Assembly (NCBI GenBank): GCA_963766345.1
Contig: CAVXZL010000001.1
Coordinates: forward strand, 1 to 64,000
DNA length: 64,000 nucleotides
Direction: 5' to 3'
DNA from: DASVFB01 sp963766345
GTDB taxonomy: Bacteria > Actinomycetota > Thermoleophilia > Gaiellales > Gaiellaceae
The position numbers were made by a program, and so were the translations under genes. Below, one piece after another: positions 23,901 to 32,015 of the stretch (its first letter is position 1; every line of letters starts with the position of its first letter). The notes under the pieces were generated by a model, which ran no database searches, was not told the origin of the DNA, and saw nothing but the letters and a program-made list of their open reading frames with translations.

Positions 23901-26205
23901 TCAGCGACGCGGCCATCGTGTTCACGTTCTCCGTGAGGTCGCGCCACACGCCCGAGACGCCCCGCACCTGAGCCTGACCGCCGAGCTTCCCCTCGGTGCC
24001 GACCTCCTTCGCGACGCGCGTGACCTCCGCTGCGAACGAGGAGAGCTGGTCGACCATCGTGTTGATCGTGTTCTTGAGCTTGAGCACCTCGCCGCGCGCG
24101 TCCACGGTGATCTTCTGCGAGAGGTCGCCCTGTGCGACTGCGGTCGTCACCTCGGCGATGTTGCGCACCTGCCCCGTGAGGTTGTCGGCGAGCGTGTTGA
24201 CGGAGTCGGTGAGGTCCTTCCAGGTGCCGCTGACGCCCTTGACGCGTGCCTGGCCGCCGAGCTTGCCCTCGGTGCCGACCTCGCGCGCCACGCGCGTGAC
24301 CTCGTCGGCGAACGAGGAGAGCTGGTCGACCATCGTGTTGATCGTGTTCTTGAGCTGGAGGATCTCGCCCTTGACGTCGACGGTGATCTTCCGGCCGAGG
24401 TCGCCCTGGGCGACCGCCGTCGTGACCTCGGCGATGTTCCGCACCTGGCCGGTCAGGTTCGACGCCATGAAGTTGACGTTGTCGGTCAGGTCCTTCCAGA
24501 CGCCCGACACGCCCTCGACGCGGGCCTGGCCGCCGAGGATGCCCTCGGTGCCGACCTCGCGCGCCACCCGCGTGACCTCCGCTGCGAACGAGCGGAGCTG
24601 GTCGACCATCGTGTTGATGGTCTCCTTGAGCTCGAGGATCTCGCCGCGCGCGGTCACGGTGATCTTGCGAGAGAGGTCGCCCTGCGCGACCGCGGTCGTG
24701 ACGTCCGCGATGTTCCGCACCTGGCCGGTCAGGTTGTCGGCGAGCGTGTTGACGTTGTCCGTGAGGTCCTTCCACGTACCGGAGACACCCTCGACCTTCG
24801 CCTGGCCGCCGAGCTTGCCCTCGGTGCCGACCTCCTTGGCGACGCGCGTGACCTCGTCGGCGAACGAGGAGAGCTGGTCGACCATCGTGTTGATCGTGTT
24901 CTTGAGCTCGAGGACCTCGCCCTTGACGTCGACGGTGATCTTCTTCGAGAGGTCGCCCGTCGCGACGGCGGTCGTGACGTCCGCGATGTTCCGCACCTGC
25001 GCGGTCAGGTTCGCCGCGAGCGTGTTGACGTTGTCGGTGAGATCCTTCCAGACGCCCGAGACGCCCTTCACGTCGGCCTGGCCGCCGAGGATGCCCTCGT
25101 TGCCGACCTCGCGCGCGACGCGCGTCACCTCGCCGGCGAACGCGCGCAGCGTGTCGATCATCGAGTTGATCGTGTCCGCGAGCTGTGCGACCTCGCCCTG
25201 CGCCTCGATCGTGAACTTCCGGTCGAGGTCGCCGTTCGCGACGGCGGTGACGACGCGCGCGATCCCGCGGACCTGCGTCGTCAGGTTCGTCGCCATGAAG
25301 TTCACGTTGTCGGTGAGGTCCTTCCAGGTGCCGCTGACGCCCTTGACGCGTGCCTGGCCGCCGAGCTTGCCCTCCGTGCCGACCTCGCGGGCGACGCGTG
25401 TGACCTCGTCGGCGAACGAGGAGAGCTGGTCGACCATCGTGTTGATCGTGTTCTTCAGCACCAGGATCTCGCCCTTGACGTCGACGCTGATCTTCCGACT
25501 CAGATCGCCTGCGGCGACCGCCTTCGTGACGTCTGCGATGTCGCGCACCTGTGCGGTCAGGTTCGACGCCATGAGGTTGACGTTGTCCGTGAGGTCCTTC
25601 CAGACCCCGGACGTTCCCTTGACCTTCGCCTGCCCGCCGAGCTTGCCCTCGGTGCCGACCTCGCGCGCCACGCGCGTCACCTCGTCGGCGAAGCTCGAGA
25701 GCTGGTCGACCATTGCGTTGACCGTCGTGCCGATGCGGCGGAACTCCCCTCGTAGGGGCCTCCCGTCGATCCGCAGGTCCATCCGCTGCGAGAGATCGCC
25801 GTCGGCGACCGCGTCGATCACGCGGGCGATCTCGTTCGTCGGCCTGACGAGATCGTCGATCATGCCGTTGATCGCGTCCGTGGTCTCGCGCCAGGCGCCG
25901 CGGTAGCGCGGCAACGCCACGCGCTCGTTGAGGCGCCCGTCCCGGACGACGCGTGCGACGCGCTGCAACTCGTCTGCGAGGTTCGAGCGCCTGTCCGCGA
26001 GGTCGTTGTAGGCACGCGCGAGCTCTCCGCCGAGGCCGCTCTGCTCTCCGCTCAGCCGAAAGTCGAAGTCACCGGCGCTGGCCGCGCGCAGAGCAGCGAG
26101 CAACTCGCGCAGCGGCGCCTCGTCGACCGCGCCGTTTCCGTTCGTCCCTTCGGTCGCGACTTCGGCGCGAGTTGTCTTCGCTCGTGACGTTCTGCTCGCA
26201 GCCAC
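20869..26205 (-). CDS. Soluble poly-HAMP hybrid sensor histidine kinase with GAF and three receiver domains
   Basis: About 1,778 residues with no membrane segment. Order: disordered N-terminus; HAMP-like units; seven near-identical 92-residue HAMP-type repeats (about 160-805; each with FADEVTRVAREVGTEG and WKDLTDNVN); a GAF domain (about 820-960); a long coiled coil; HisKA with SHELRTP (His about 1101); HATPase with NLISNACKFTESG and GGTGLGLSI; three receivers with aspartates in LDMALPGMDG, LDLKLPDMQG and MDIMMPELDG. This resembles fungal group III (Nik1) kinases. GTG 26205 is preferred because GGAAGGAG lies five bases upstream; a longer call to 26274 lacks this. Operon with cheR and cheB. 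Confidence 0.92.
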   Translation of the reverse strand: MAASRTSRAKTTRAEVATEGTNGNGAVDEAPLRELLAALRAASAGDFDFRLSGEQSGLGGELARAYNDLADRRSNLADELQRVARVVRDGRLNERVALPRYRGAWRETTDAINGMIDDLVRPTNEIARVIDAVADGDLSQRMDLRIDGRPLRGEFRRIGTTVNAMVDQLSSFADEVTRVAREVGTEGKLGGQAKVKGTSGVWKDLTDNVNLMASNLTAQVRDIADVTKAVAAGDLSRKISVDVKGEILVLKNTINTMVDQLSSFADEVTRVAREVGTEGKLGGQARVKGVSGTWKDLTDNVNFMATNLTTQVRGIARVVTAVANGDLDRKFTIEAQGEVAQLADTINSMIDTLRAFAGEVTRVAREVGNEGILGGQADVKGVSGVWKDLTDNVNTLAANLTAQVRNIADVTTAVATGDLSKKITVDVKGEVLELKNTINTMVDQLSSFADEVTRVAKEVGTEGKLGGQAKVEGVSGTWKDLTDNVNTLADNLTGQVRNIADVTTAVAQGDLSRKITVTARGEILELKETINTMVDQLRSFAAEVTRVAREVGTEGILGGQARVEGVSGVWKDLTDNVNFMASNLTGQVRNIAEVTTAVAQGDLGRKITVDVKGEILQLKNTINTMVDQLSSFADEVTRVAREVGTEGKLGGQARVKGVSGTWKDLTDSVNTLADNLTGQVRNIAEVTTAVAQGDLSQKITVDARGEVLKLKNTINTMVDQLSSFAAEVTRVAKEVGTEGKLGGQAQVRGVSGVWRDLTENVNTMAASLTTQVRAIADVSTAVTQGDLTRTVAVEAKGEVGELKDNINEMIRNLAETTRRNAEQDWLNSNLARFTGMMQGQRDLETVSRMIMSELTPLVGAHHGAFFLAHGEGEELELRLISSYAYKQRKTVANRFGLGEGLVGQAALEKAPILLTEAPDDYIRIASGLGEASPHNVFVLPALFEGQTMAVVELASFHPFSETHQAFLEALMESLGIVINVIQQNMRTEELLTQSQKLTEDLQERSEELQSQQEELKRSNTELEMQAASLKTSEELLQQQQEELQQTNEELEEKAQLLEEQNARIEIKNREIEDARSAIEDKAEQLALSSKYKSEFLANMSHELRTPLNSMLILARLFSENPEQNLTPKQIEFAKTIYTAGSDLLNLINDILDLSKVEAGKMDVHVTDLGLDEVRDYVNRTFRPVAEEKGLGFDVDIAADVPPKIATDEQRLQQVLKNLISNACKFTESGTVSLRVSRAGEGAKLRERTLLDADTVLSFAVTDTGVGIPSDKLKLIFEAFQQADGTTSRRYGGTGLGLSISREIARLLGGEIHVTSSPGEGSTFTLYLPVRYSASRGAASDAPLTRERSAIGGDAVPGPVIDPALILSSGVDDDRGSIDVGDRVVLIVEDDETFARTVLEVARERGFKGIVALRGDAGLALAHESKPDAIVLDMALPGMDGWAVLDHLKRHPDTRHIPVHVVTGAENGKQDALRAGAVAFLEKPVEKSLLDEAFSQISGFLDRRVRNLLVVDDESAQRQALTELLGDGEDINVTAVGSSEEALAELERGPYDCMVLDLKLPDMQGFQLLERVKSDDRFSKVPVIIYTAKQLTRKEETALRRYAETIVVKDVNSPERLLDETTLFLHRVESRLPAEKRKLLQQLHSADAVFEGKKVLIVDDDVRNVFALSNVLEARRMHVRYAENGLDALKLLGEDADVDVVLMDIMMPELDGYETIRRIRAMPQFEALPIISLTAKAMKGDREKSIAAGASDYITKPVDTDKLVSLLRVWLYDRSAVQA
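23785..25716 (-). repeat. Seven tandem 276-bp (92-codon) repeats inside the kinase gene
   Basis: On the given strand, variants of GAGCTGGTCGACCATCGTGT recur with a 276-base period (for example near 24043 and 24319), and the intervening sequence is also highly similar. Boundaries are approximate. High DNA identity suggests recent duplication or gene conversion, and the copy number could be affected by assembly collapse. Confidence 0.85.
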
Positions 26206-26317
26206 CGTTGCTCCTTCCGCAGTAGGAGTGCTCCGGGCGGGGTTGTCGGGGGTCACCAACTCGAGCCCTCGCACGTCTCTGCCCAGAACGCGATCCTTGA
26301 AACCACTCCTGATGGTT

Positions 26318-27283
26318 CTAAACCTGGTCGAGGGTCCTTTCGAGGTCGCTCCAGAGGGCTTCGACGTCCTCGAGGCCGACCGACAGACGGAGCAATCCTT
26401 CGGGGACGCGGTCGCCTTCCCAGCGGTGGCGCGTCTCCATCAGCGAGTGGACGCCACCCAGGCTCGTCGCGTTCGTGATCAGTCGCGTCGAAGTCTCGAC
26501 GCGTCGCGCGGCCGCTCCGTCGGCGACGTCGAAGGACATCAGGCCGCCGAACCCGGGATAGCGCACGATCGTCACGCGCGGGTGCGTTCCGAGCCGGCGC
26601 GCGAGCTCGCGTGCGGTCTCCGTCTGCCGCTCGACGCGGAAGCGGAGCGTCGGGAGGCTGCGGAGCAGGAGCCAGCACGCGTCCGGCGCCGCCACGATGC
26701 CGGTCTTCGTGCGGAGCTCGTGCAGGCGCGCGGCGTCCTCTTCGCGCTTGCACACGACGGCGCCGAGGAGCACGTCGTCGTGCCCGCCGAGGTACTTCGT
26801 CGCGCTGTGAAGGACGAAGTCCGCGCCGTGCTCGAGCGGACGGAGATGGATGGGCGTGGCCGCGGTCGAATCGACGACGACCGGAGCCGGATGCGCGGCT
26901 GCGGCGTCGAGGTCGGGCATCGTCAGCAACGGGTTGGACGGCGCCTCGAGCCAGAGGATCTGCACGCCGTCCGGCGGTGCGCCCGTCTGGTCGAACTCGA
27001 CGAGCTTCAGCCCCCAGCGGGCGAGCTCGCCGAAGAGGCGGCCCGTGCCGTAGTACGCGCCTTCGGCGAGCGCGATCGTCGCGCCGGGCTCGAGCAGCGC
27101 GAGCGCGAGCGCCGTAGCCGCGCCCGTCCCGGACGGAAACAGCAAGGCGTGACCACCCTCGAGCTCGCCGAGCGCCTGCTCCGCCGCGACGCCGGCCGGG
27201 TGGGAGTCGCGCTGGTAGTAGAAGTCGCGCGGCTCACCACGCTCGTCGTACGGCCAGGTTGTCGAGCGGTCGAGCGTGTCCAC
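26318..27283 (-). CDS. Cys/Met metabolism PLP-dependent enzyme (cystathionine gamma-synthase / lyase family)
   Basis: Fold-type I PLP enzyme, about 321 residues from GTG 27283. It begins with DRSTTWPYDERGEP and YYQRDSHPAG, and has the cofactor loop LFPSGTGAATALALAL. The PLP-stacking region EAPSNPLL and DSTAATP (Asp) precede the PLP lysine in HSATKYLGGHDD. The C-terminal domain ends in LRLSVGLEDVEAL. It is shorter than the usual 380-400 residues because the N-terminal arm is reduced. Synthase versus lyase activity cannot be told from sequence. Confidence 0.85.
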   Translation of the reverse strand: MDTLDRSTTWPYDERGEPRDFYYQRDSHPAGVAAEQALGELEGGHALLFPSGTGAATALALALLEPGATIALAEGAYYGTGRLFGELARWGLKLVEFDQTGAPPDGVQILWLEAPSNPLLTMPDLDAAAAHPAPVVVDSTAATPIHLRPLEHGADFVLHSATKYLGGHDDVLLGAVVCKREEDAARLHELRTKTGIVAAPDACWLLLRSLPTLRFRVERQTETARELARRLGTHPRVTIVRYPGFGGLMSFDVADGAAARRVETSTRLITNATSLGGVHSLMETRHRWEGDRVPEGLLRLSVGLEDVEALWSDLERTLDQV

Positions 27284-27311
27284 CGGCCGATCGTACGCGG
27301 CAGAATCCGGC

Positions 27312-27455
27312 GTGTGCGCCGCGGGGTCGCGGTTTCTCGCGCTCGTGCTCGCCGCGCTCACCTGCGCGACTCTGTTCGCCGCAGCGAAAAATCGGTGTCG
27401 GACGCCATTTCTCTGCTGTGACGATTTCTCCACAGGAACGGAACAGCATGGATAG
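27312..27455 (+). pseudogene. Short reading frame with a signal peptide, possible gene remnant
   Basis: A GTG-started frame of 47 codons begins like a signal peptide (RFLALVLAALTCATLFAAA). It then breaks into unrelated sequence (KNRCRTPFLCC...) at the point where base composition drops. It is divergent from the PLP enzyme with 28 bases between starts. It may be the 5' end of a secreted-protein gene cut by an insertion or deletion, or a non-functional frame. Confidence 0.3.
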
Positions 27456-27544
27456 AGCGATCGCAGCAAGAACGTGGCTTGTCGGGCGATGTCGTTTGGA
27501 GCCGTACCATCGTCGCGAACGGACGTCGGTGGGTGTCAGACACA
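27394..27544. repeat. Pair of GGTGTC-N-GACACC palindromes in a lower-GC intergenic stretch
   Basis: GGTGTCGGACGCC at 27394-27406 and GGTGTCAGACACA at 27532-27544 are two degenerate copies of one 13-bp palindrome, 138 bases apart. The segment between them is visibly less GC-rich than its surroundings and has no convincing gene. They could be ends of a small non-autonomous element or operator sites for the carboxylase gene that follows. Confidence 0.35.
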
Positions 27545-27580
27545 GGATGGTCCGAATCGGACGACGGTTAGGCTCCGCGC

Positions 27581-29161
27581 GTGGCGAGGGCCGAGGAAGA
27601 GCGGACACACGACTCCACCGAGGAGAAGCTCGCCTGGCTCGAGCAGCTGCGCGAAGACGCGCTTCACGCGGGCAGCGAGCGCGCCGTGGAGCGCCATCGC
27701 TCGGAGGGCAAGCTGCTCGCGCGGGAACGCGTCGAGCGCCTCTGCGATCCCGGCTCGTTCGTCGAGCTCGACCGGTACGTCCGCCACCGCGAGTCGAACT
27801 TCGGGATGCTCTCGCGGCGCCCGTACGGCGACGCCGTCGTCACCGGCTACGGGACGATCTTCGGCCGCAAGGTCTTCGTCTTCTCGCAGGACTTCACCGT
27901 CTTCGGCGGCTCGCTGAGCGAGGTGTTCGCCGAGAAGATCTGCAAGGTCATGGACCTCGCCGCGAAGCTCGGCTGTCCCGTGATCGGCATCAACGACTCG
28001 GGCGGCGCGCGCATCCAGGAGGGCGTGGTCTCGCTCGCCGGCTACGCGGAGATCTTCTGGCGCAACGTGCAGTGCTCGGGCGTGATCCCGCAGATCTCGC
28101 TCGTGATGGGCCCGTGTGCCGGCGGCGCCGTCTATTCGCCTGCGATGACCGACTTCGTCTTCATGGTCGAAGGCTCGTCGTACATGTTCATCACCGGGCC
28201 CGACGTCGTGAAGACGGTCACCGGGGAGGAGGTCACGTTCGAGGAGCTCGGCGGCGCTGCGACGCACGCATCGCGCAGCGGCGTCGCGCATTTCGTCGCG
28301 CCCGACGAGGCCGCTTGCCTGGACGACGTGCGCTACCTCCTCTCGTACCTGCCGCAGAACAACCTCGACCCGCCGCCGTACGCGGAGCCGTCCGATCCAC
28401 GCGACCGCGAGAGCCCGGAGCTCGACACGTTCGTCCCCGACAACCCGAACAAGCCGTACGACATGACGCAGGTCATCGCGGCGGTCGTCGACGACGGCGA
28501 GTTCCTCGAGGTGCACGAGCGGTACGCGGAGAACATCGTCTGCGGCTTCGCGCGTCTCGGCGGCCACTCAATCGGGATCGTCGGCAACCAGCCGCGCTCG
28601 CTCGCGGGCGTGCTCGACATCGACTCGTCGACGAAGGCCGGCCGCTTCGTCCGCACGTGCGACGCGTTCAACATCCCGCTCGTCACGTTCGTCGACGTGC
28701 CGGGCTTCCTGCCGGGAGCCGAACAGGAGTGGGGCGGGATCATCCGCCACGGCGCAAAGCTGCTGTACGCGTACGCGGAGGCGACGGTGCCGAAGATCGC
28801 CGTGATCACGCGCAAGGCCTACGGCGGGGCCTACGACGTCATGAGCTCGAAGCACATCCGCGCGGACTTCAACTTCGCGTGGCCCACGGCCGAGGTCGCC
28901 GTGATGGGGCCCGAAGGCGCAGTGAACATCATCTTCCGCAAGGAGCTCGAGGACGCGGACGATCCCGAGGCGCGCCGCGAGGAGCTGATCGCGGACTACA
29001 AGGAACGGTTCGCCAACCCGTGGTCGGCCGCCGAGCGAGGCTACGTCGACGACGTGATCGAGCCCCGGCGCACGCGGCCCGTCCTCATCGACGCCCTCGA
29101 GACGACGCTCACGAAGCGCGAGCCTCGTCCGCGGCGCAAGCACGGCAACATCCCGCTGTAG
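27581..29161 (+). CDS. pccB: Acyl-CoA carboxylase carboxyltransferase (beta) subunit
   Basis: Transfers carboxyl from carboxybiotin to acetyl- or propionyl-CoA. 526 residues with duplicated crotonase-type carboxyltransferase domains. The N-domain includes INDSGGARIQEGVVSLAGYA and the oxyanion region MGPCAGGAVYSPA. The C-domain includes VDVPGFLPGAEQEWGGIIRH and KAYGGAYDVMSSKH. The start is GTG 27581. The biotin carboxylase/carrier subunit is encoded at 33767 and an epsilon-like small subunit at 33077. Substrate preference (acetyl versus propionyl) is not decided here. Confidence 0.93.
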   Translation: MARAEEERTHDSTEEKLAWLEQLREDALHAGSERAVERHRSEGKLLARERVERLCDPGSFVELDRYVRHRESNFGMLSRRPYGDAVVTGYGTIFGRKVFVFSQDFTVFGGSLSEVFAEKICKVMDLAAKLGCPVIGINDSGGARIQEGVVSLAGYAEIFWRNVQCSGVIPQISLVMGPCAGGAVYSPAMTDFVFMVEGSSYMFITGPDVVKTVTGEEVTFEELGGAATHASRSGVAHFVAPDEAACLDDVRYLLSYLPQNNLDPPPYAEPSDPRDRESPELDTFVPDNPNKPYDMTQVIAAVVDDGEFLEVHERYAENIVCGFARLGGHSIGIVGNQPRSLAGVLDIDSSTKAGRFVRTCDAFNIPLVTFVDVPGFLPGAEQEWGGIIRHGAKLLYAYAEATVPKIAVITRKAYGGAYDVMSSKHIRADFNFAWPTAEVAVMGPEGAVNIIFRKELEDADDPEARREELIADYKERFANPWSAAERGYVDDVIEPRRTRPVLIDALETTLTKREPRPRRKHGNIPL

Positions 29162-29164
29162 CGC

Positions 29165-29965
29165 CTACCGCACGCCGACGCGAACGCGATAGCCGAAGAC
29201 GAACGGCACGGTGCGGTCGCCGAGGACGCGTTGTGCGACGGCTTCGAGTTCTTTCACGCCGAGCTCGTCGTCGGCGTCCTCGTACGTCATGTCGACGACC
29301 GGCAGGCCGAGGCTTCGCGTGAAGCCGACGACGCGCTCGGCATCGCCCTCCTCGACGGAGTGCAGCAGGATCTCGCGGCAGTACGTGAAGCGGCCGCTCT
29401 CGCGCATGCGTTCGAGATGCTCGTGCTTCGGCCAGCGGTCGCCGCCTCGCTCGATGCCGTGCCTGCGGCGGAAGCCGGCGCGGCGCCGCTGATACTCCTC
29501 GTACGCCGCGTCGAGCTCGGGCTCCACGACCGGCGGCCAGTCGTAGTCGTAGGCGGCGAACACGCCGCCCGACCGCAGGATGCGCGCGGCCTCCGCGAAC
29601 GTTTGCGCGGGCTCCATCCAGTGCAGCGACTGCGAGCACGTCACGATGTCCGCGCAGCCGTCGTCGAGGCCGGTCTCCTGCGCGAACGCCTCGCGATACT
29701 CGACGCCGGGCGCGGCGGGCGCGGCGGCAAGCATCGCGGCGTTCGGCTCGACGCCGATCGCCCGCTCGGCCACTCCCGACCACGCGCGCGTCGAAAGCCC
29801 GGTGCCGCAGCCGAGGTCGACGACGAGCGCCGGCCGCTCGACGCGCGCGTACCGGCAGAGGACGTCGAGCAGCGCGCGCGGGGGCCGCGGCCGGTAGCGG
29901 TCGTAGCGGGACGCGAATCCTTCGCGGTCGTAGCCCGACGCGTCGATCAGGTCGCGTGAGGACAC
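29165..29965 (-). CDS. Class I SAM-dependent methyltransferase
   Basis: 266 residues with a standard Rossmann core: motif I VVDLGCGTGLSTRAWSG (about 48-64), acidic post-I in IGVEPNAAML (about 70) and post-II CSQSLHWM (about 110). The N-terminal FASRYDRYRPRPP matches small-molecule methyltransferases of the UbiE/Methyltransf_11 type. Start GTG. Its stop lies three bases from that of convergent pccB. The substrate is unknown. Confidence 0.85.
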   Translation of the reverse strand: MSSRDLIDASGYDREGFASRYDRYRPRPPRALLDVLCRYARVERPALVVDLGCGTGLSTRAWSGVAERAIGVEPNAAMLAAAPAAPGVEYREAFAQETGLDDGCADIVTCSQSLHWMEPAQTFAEAARILRSGGVFAAYDYDWPPVVEPELDAAYEEYQRRRAGFRRRHGIERGGDRWPKHEHLERMRESGRFTYCREILLHSVEEGDAERVVGFTRSLGLPVVDMTYEDADDELGVKELEAVAQRVLGDRTVPFVFGYRVRVGVR

Positions 29966-29996
29966 GGCAGCGAGGTTAGACCTCGCCGCGGACTGC

Positions 29997-31790
29997 CTAG
30001 GAGACGAGGCCTGCCGGGACCGGGCTCACGACGGCCGTCAGCGCGGCGACCGCTTGCGGATCGAACTGCTTCCCGGCCGACTCCTCGAGCTCGGCGAGCG
30101 CAGCGTCGACGGTCAGTTTCTTGCGATACGCGCAGTCGCTCGTCAGCGCGTCGAACGCCTCCGCCACGGCGACGATCCGCGAGCCGAGAGGGATGTCGTC
30201 GCCGTGGAGGCCGTCCGGATAGCCGGCGCCGTCCCAGTGCTCGTGGTGGTGGAGCACGCAATCGGCGATCGGATCGGCGCCGAGGCTCTCGAGCATCCGG
30301 TAGCCCACCTGCGGATGCCGCTCGAGCGTCAGCCGCTCCGCGTCCGTCAGCGGCTCCGGCTTGCGGAGGATCTCGTCCGGCACGGCGAGCTTGCCCACGT
30401 CGTGAAGGCCGCCGGCGATGCGCACGAGCTCGACGTCGTTCGCATCGAGGTCGAGCCGCGTGGCGATCCGCTCCGCCAGCTCGGCGACGCGCGCGGCATG
30501 ACCGTCGGCGTACGCGTCCCGCGCGTCGACAGCTTTCGCGAGGCTCTCCGCCGCCTCGATCCGCGCCGCGCGGTCGCCACCGCGCGTGAGCTTCTTCAGG
30601 TCGGCGAGGTCGACGACCTCCGGCCGGTACGCGTGCACGCGGTTCTTGCCGTGCTCCTTCGCCCAGTAGAGAGCGCTGTCGGCCAGCCGGATCAGCTCGT
30701 CGCGGCCGACGCCCTGCACCGGGTACGTCGCGACACCTGCGCTCACCGTCACGGGCTCAGTGAACTCGAGCTGCATGCCGCGCAGGCGATCGACGATGGA
30801 TGCGGCCGTGTCGAGCGCGGCTGCCTCGGCCTGCTCCGGGAGCAGCACGGCGAACTCGTCGCCGCCGAGTCGGAAGGCCTCGCCGCCCTGCCGCAGCCGC
30901 CCGGCGACCTCCGACAGAACGCGGTCGCCCACCGGATGGCCGTACACGTCGTTGATGTGCTTGAAGTCGTCGAGGTCGACGAGGCAGAGGCTCAGGAACC
31001 CGCGCGCTTCTTCCGCCGCGACGAGCTCGCGCTGGAGCCGCTCGTGGAAGTGGCGGTGGTTGCCGAGACCCGTCAACGGGTCGGTGAGCGCGAGCCGCAT
31101 CGCGCGCAGCGCGCGATACGTCGAACGTTGGTACAGCGAGATCGCGAGCAGCGGCCCGACGAGGGCGGCCGCGAGGATCGCCGAGCGCTGCCAGAGAACG
31201 ACGAGGATGAGCGACGCCGACGCCATCAGCGCGAAGGGGATGACCGTGCCGACGGTGTTCGTCCGCACGAGCGAGGTGAACGAGCGCTTCGAGTGGACGG
31301 CGACGACGAGCGTGATCAGGAGCAGGTTGATCCAGTAGTCCACGAACGCCGCGATGCCGACCGCGAGCACCAGCCCGCCGACGGTCTGCGTGTCGAGCCA
31401 CTGGATCGAGAGGCCCGCGAGCGCCGCCGCGCCGCCGAAGACGGACGCGTTGTAGACGACGCGGATCGCGGGGCGGTGCTGAAGAAGCTGCGTGAACGTC
31501 CCGATCGCCGCGAGCAGCGCGCCCGCTTCCCAGCCGTAGATGACCGTCGTCGAGACGACGAAGACGTAGAGCAGCGAGACGCCGCCGGCGTCGGCTCCCT
31601 CGACCGGAACCGGGAAGCGCTCCGCGAACATCGACGCCGCGAGCAGCGCGGCGAGCCCGAGGAGCGTGCCCGTCGAATGATCCTGGCGCGCGAACGAGAT
31701 CGCCGCCCAGGCAAGCGTGAGGGCGCCCGCCGTGCAGACGGGCACCAGCACGGCGAGCAGCCGTGGCGGGAGGCCCGCCCGCGCGCTCAC
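29997..31790 (-). CDS. Membrane GGDEF/HD-GYP protein (c-di-GMP synthesis and hydrolysis)
   Basis: About 597 residues. Six to eight hydrophobic segments (about 5-235) form a sensory membrane domain. A GGDEF domain follows (DPLTGLGNHRHFHERL, then RLGGDEFAVLLP about 315) with an intact active site and no RxxD inhibitory site at the usual place. A C-terminal HD-GYP domain has LHDVGKLAVPDEIL and HHEHWDGAGYPDGLHGDD, complete for metal binding and phosphodiesterase activity. Both enzyme halves look active. GTG 31790 is chosen because it starts just before the first membrane segment. Confidence 0.92.
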   Translation of the reverse strand: MSARAGLPPRLLAVLVPVCTAGALTLAWAAISFARQDHSTGTLLGLAALLAASMFAERFPVPVEGADAGGVSLLYVFVVSTTVIYGWEAGALLAAIGTFTQLLQHRPAIRVVYNASVFGGAAALAGLSIQWLDTQTVGGLVLAVGIAAFVDYWINLLLITLVVAVHSKRSFTSLVRTNTVGTVIPFALMASASLILVVLWQRSAILAAALVGPLLAISLYQRSTYRALRAMRLALTDPLTGLGNHRHFHERLQRELVAAEEARGFLSLCLVDLDDFKHINDVYGHPVGDRVLSEVAGRLRQGGEAFRLGGDEFAVLLPEQAEAAALDTAASIVDRLRGMQLEFTEPVTVSAGVATYPVQGVGRDELIRLADSALYWAKEHGKNRVHAYRPEVVDLADLKKLTRGGDRAARIEAAESLAKAVDARDAYADGHAARVAELAERIATRLDLDANDVELVRIAGGLHDVGKLAVPDEILRKPEPLTDAERLTLERHPQVGYRMLESLGADPIADCVLHHHEHWDGAGYPDGLHGDDIPLGSRIVAVAEAFDALTSDCAYRKKLTVDAALAELEESAGKQFDPQAVAALTAVVSPVPAGLVS

Positions 31791-31800
31791 GTCGCGTTTT

Positions 31801-31917
31801 CTACCAGCCGAACTGCCGGAGCGTGTCGCCGGCGTCACCCGCGTAACCGCCGAACGCTGCGACCGCAAGCGCCGCGAGGGTGAGGACTGCGTAGAAGCGT
31901 GGTTTCCACTGAAGCAT
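31801..31917 (-). CDS. 38-residue single-pass membrane peptide
   Basis: ATG-started frame of 38 codons: basic N-terminus MLQWKPR, one hydrophobic helix (FYAVLTLAALAVAAFGGY), and a short polar tail ending FGW. GGAAAGG lies about nine bases before the start. A stable hairpin lies just upstream. It ends ten bases before the GGDEF/HD-GYP start, so the two may be co-transcribed. The function is unknown. Confidence 0.55.
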   Translation of the reverse strand: MLQWKPRFYAVLTLAALAVAAFGGYAGDAGDTLRQFGW

Positions 31918-31939
31918 CGTTGGGGCCTTTCCGCAGAGG

Positions 31940-31977
31940 ACGAGGAAGAATCGAGACGTGCCGATTGTCTTCCTCGT
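31940..31977 (-). terminator. Stem-loop between the NlpC/P60 gene and the small membrane peptide
   Basis: A 10-bp perfect outer stem (ACGAGGAAGA at 31940-31949 with TCTTCCTCGT at 31968-31977) continues with inner ATCG/CGAT pairing. It lies downstream of the NlpC/P60 stop (32016) on the same strand. Only a weak pyrimidine tail follows, so it may be a terminator or a leader structure. Confidence 0.45.
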
Positions 31978-32015
31978 TGCCGTTGCGGACATCACCACAA
32001 CGGGGGATCTGGTGT

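Noticed and set aside
23785..25716. The periodic DNA as a CRISPR array
   Set aside because: The 276-base units are coding repeats without short repeats and unique spacers.
23996..25906. A 636-codon plus-strand frame through the kinase repeats
   Set aside because: It is the antisense shadow of the HAMP-repeat coding region. The composition is repetitive Ser/Arg/Thr with no domain, and the minus-strand kinase fully explains the DNA.
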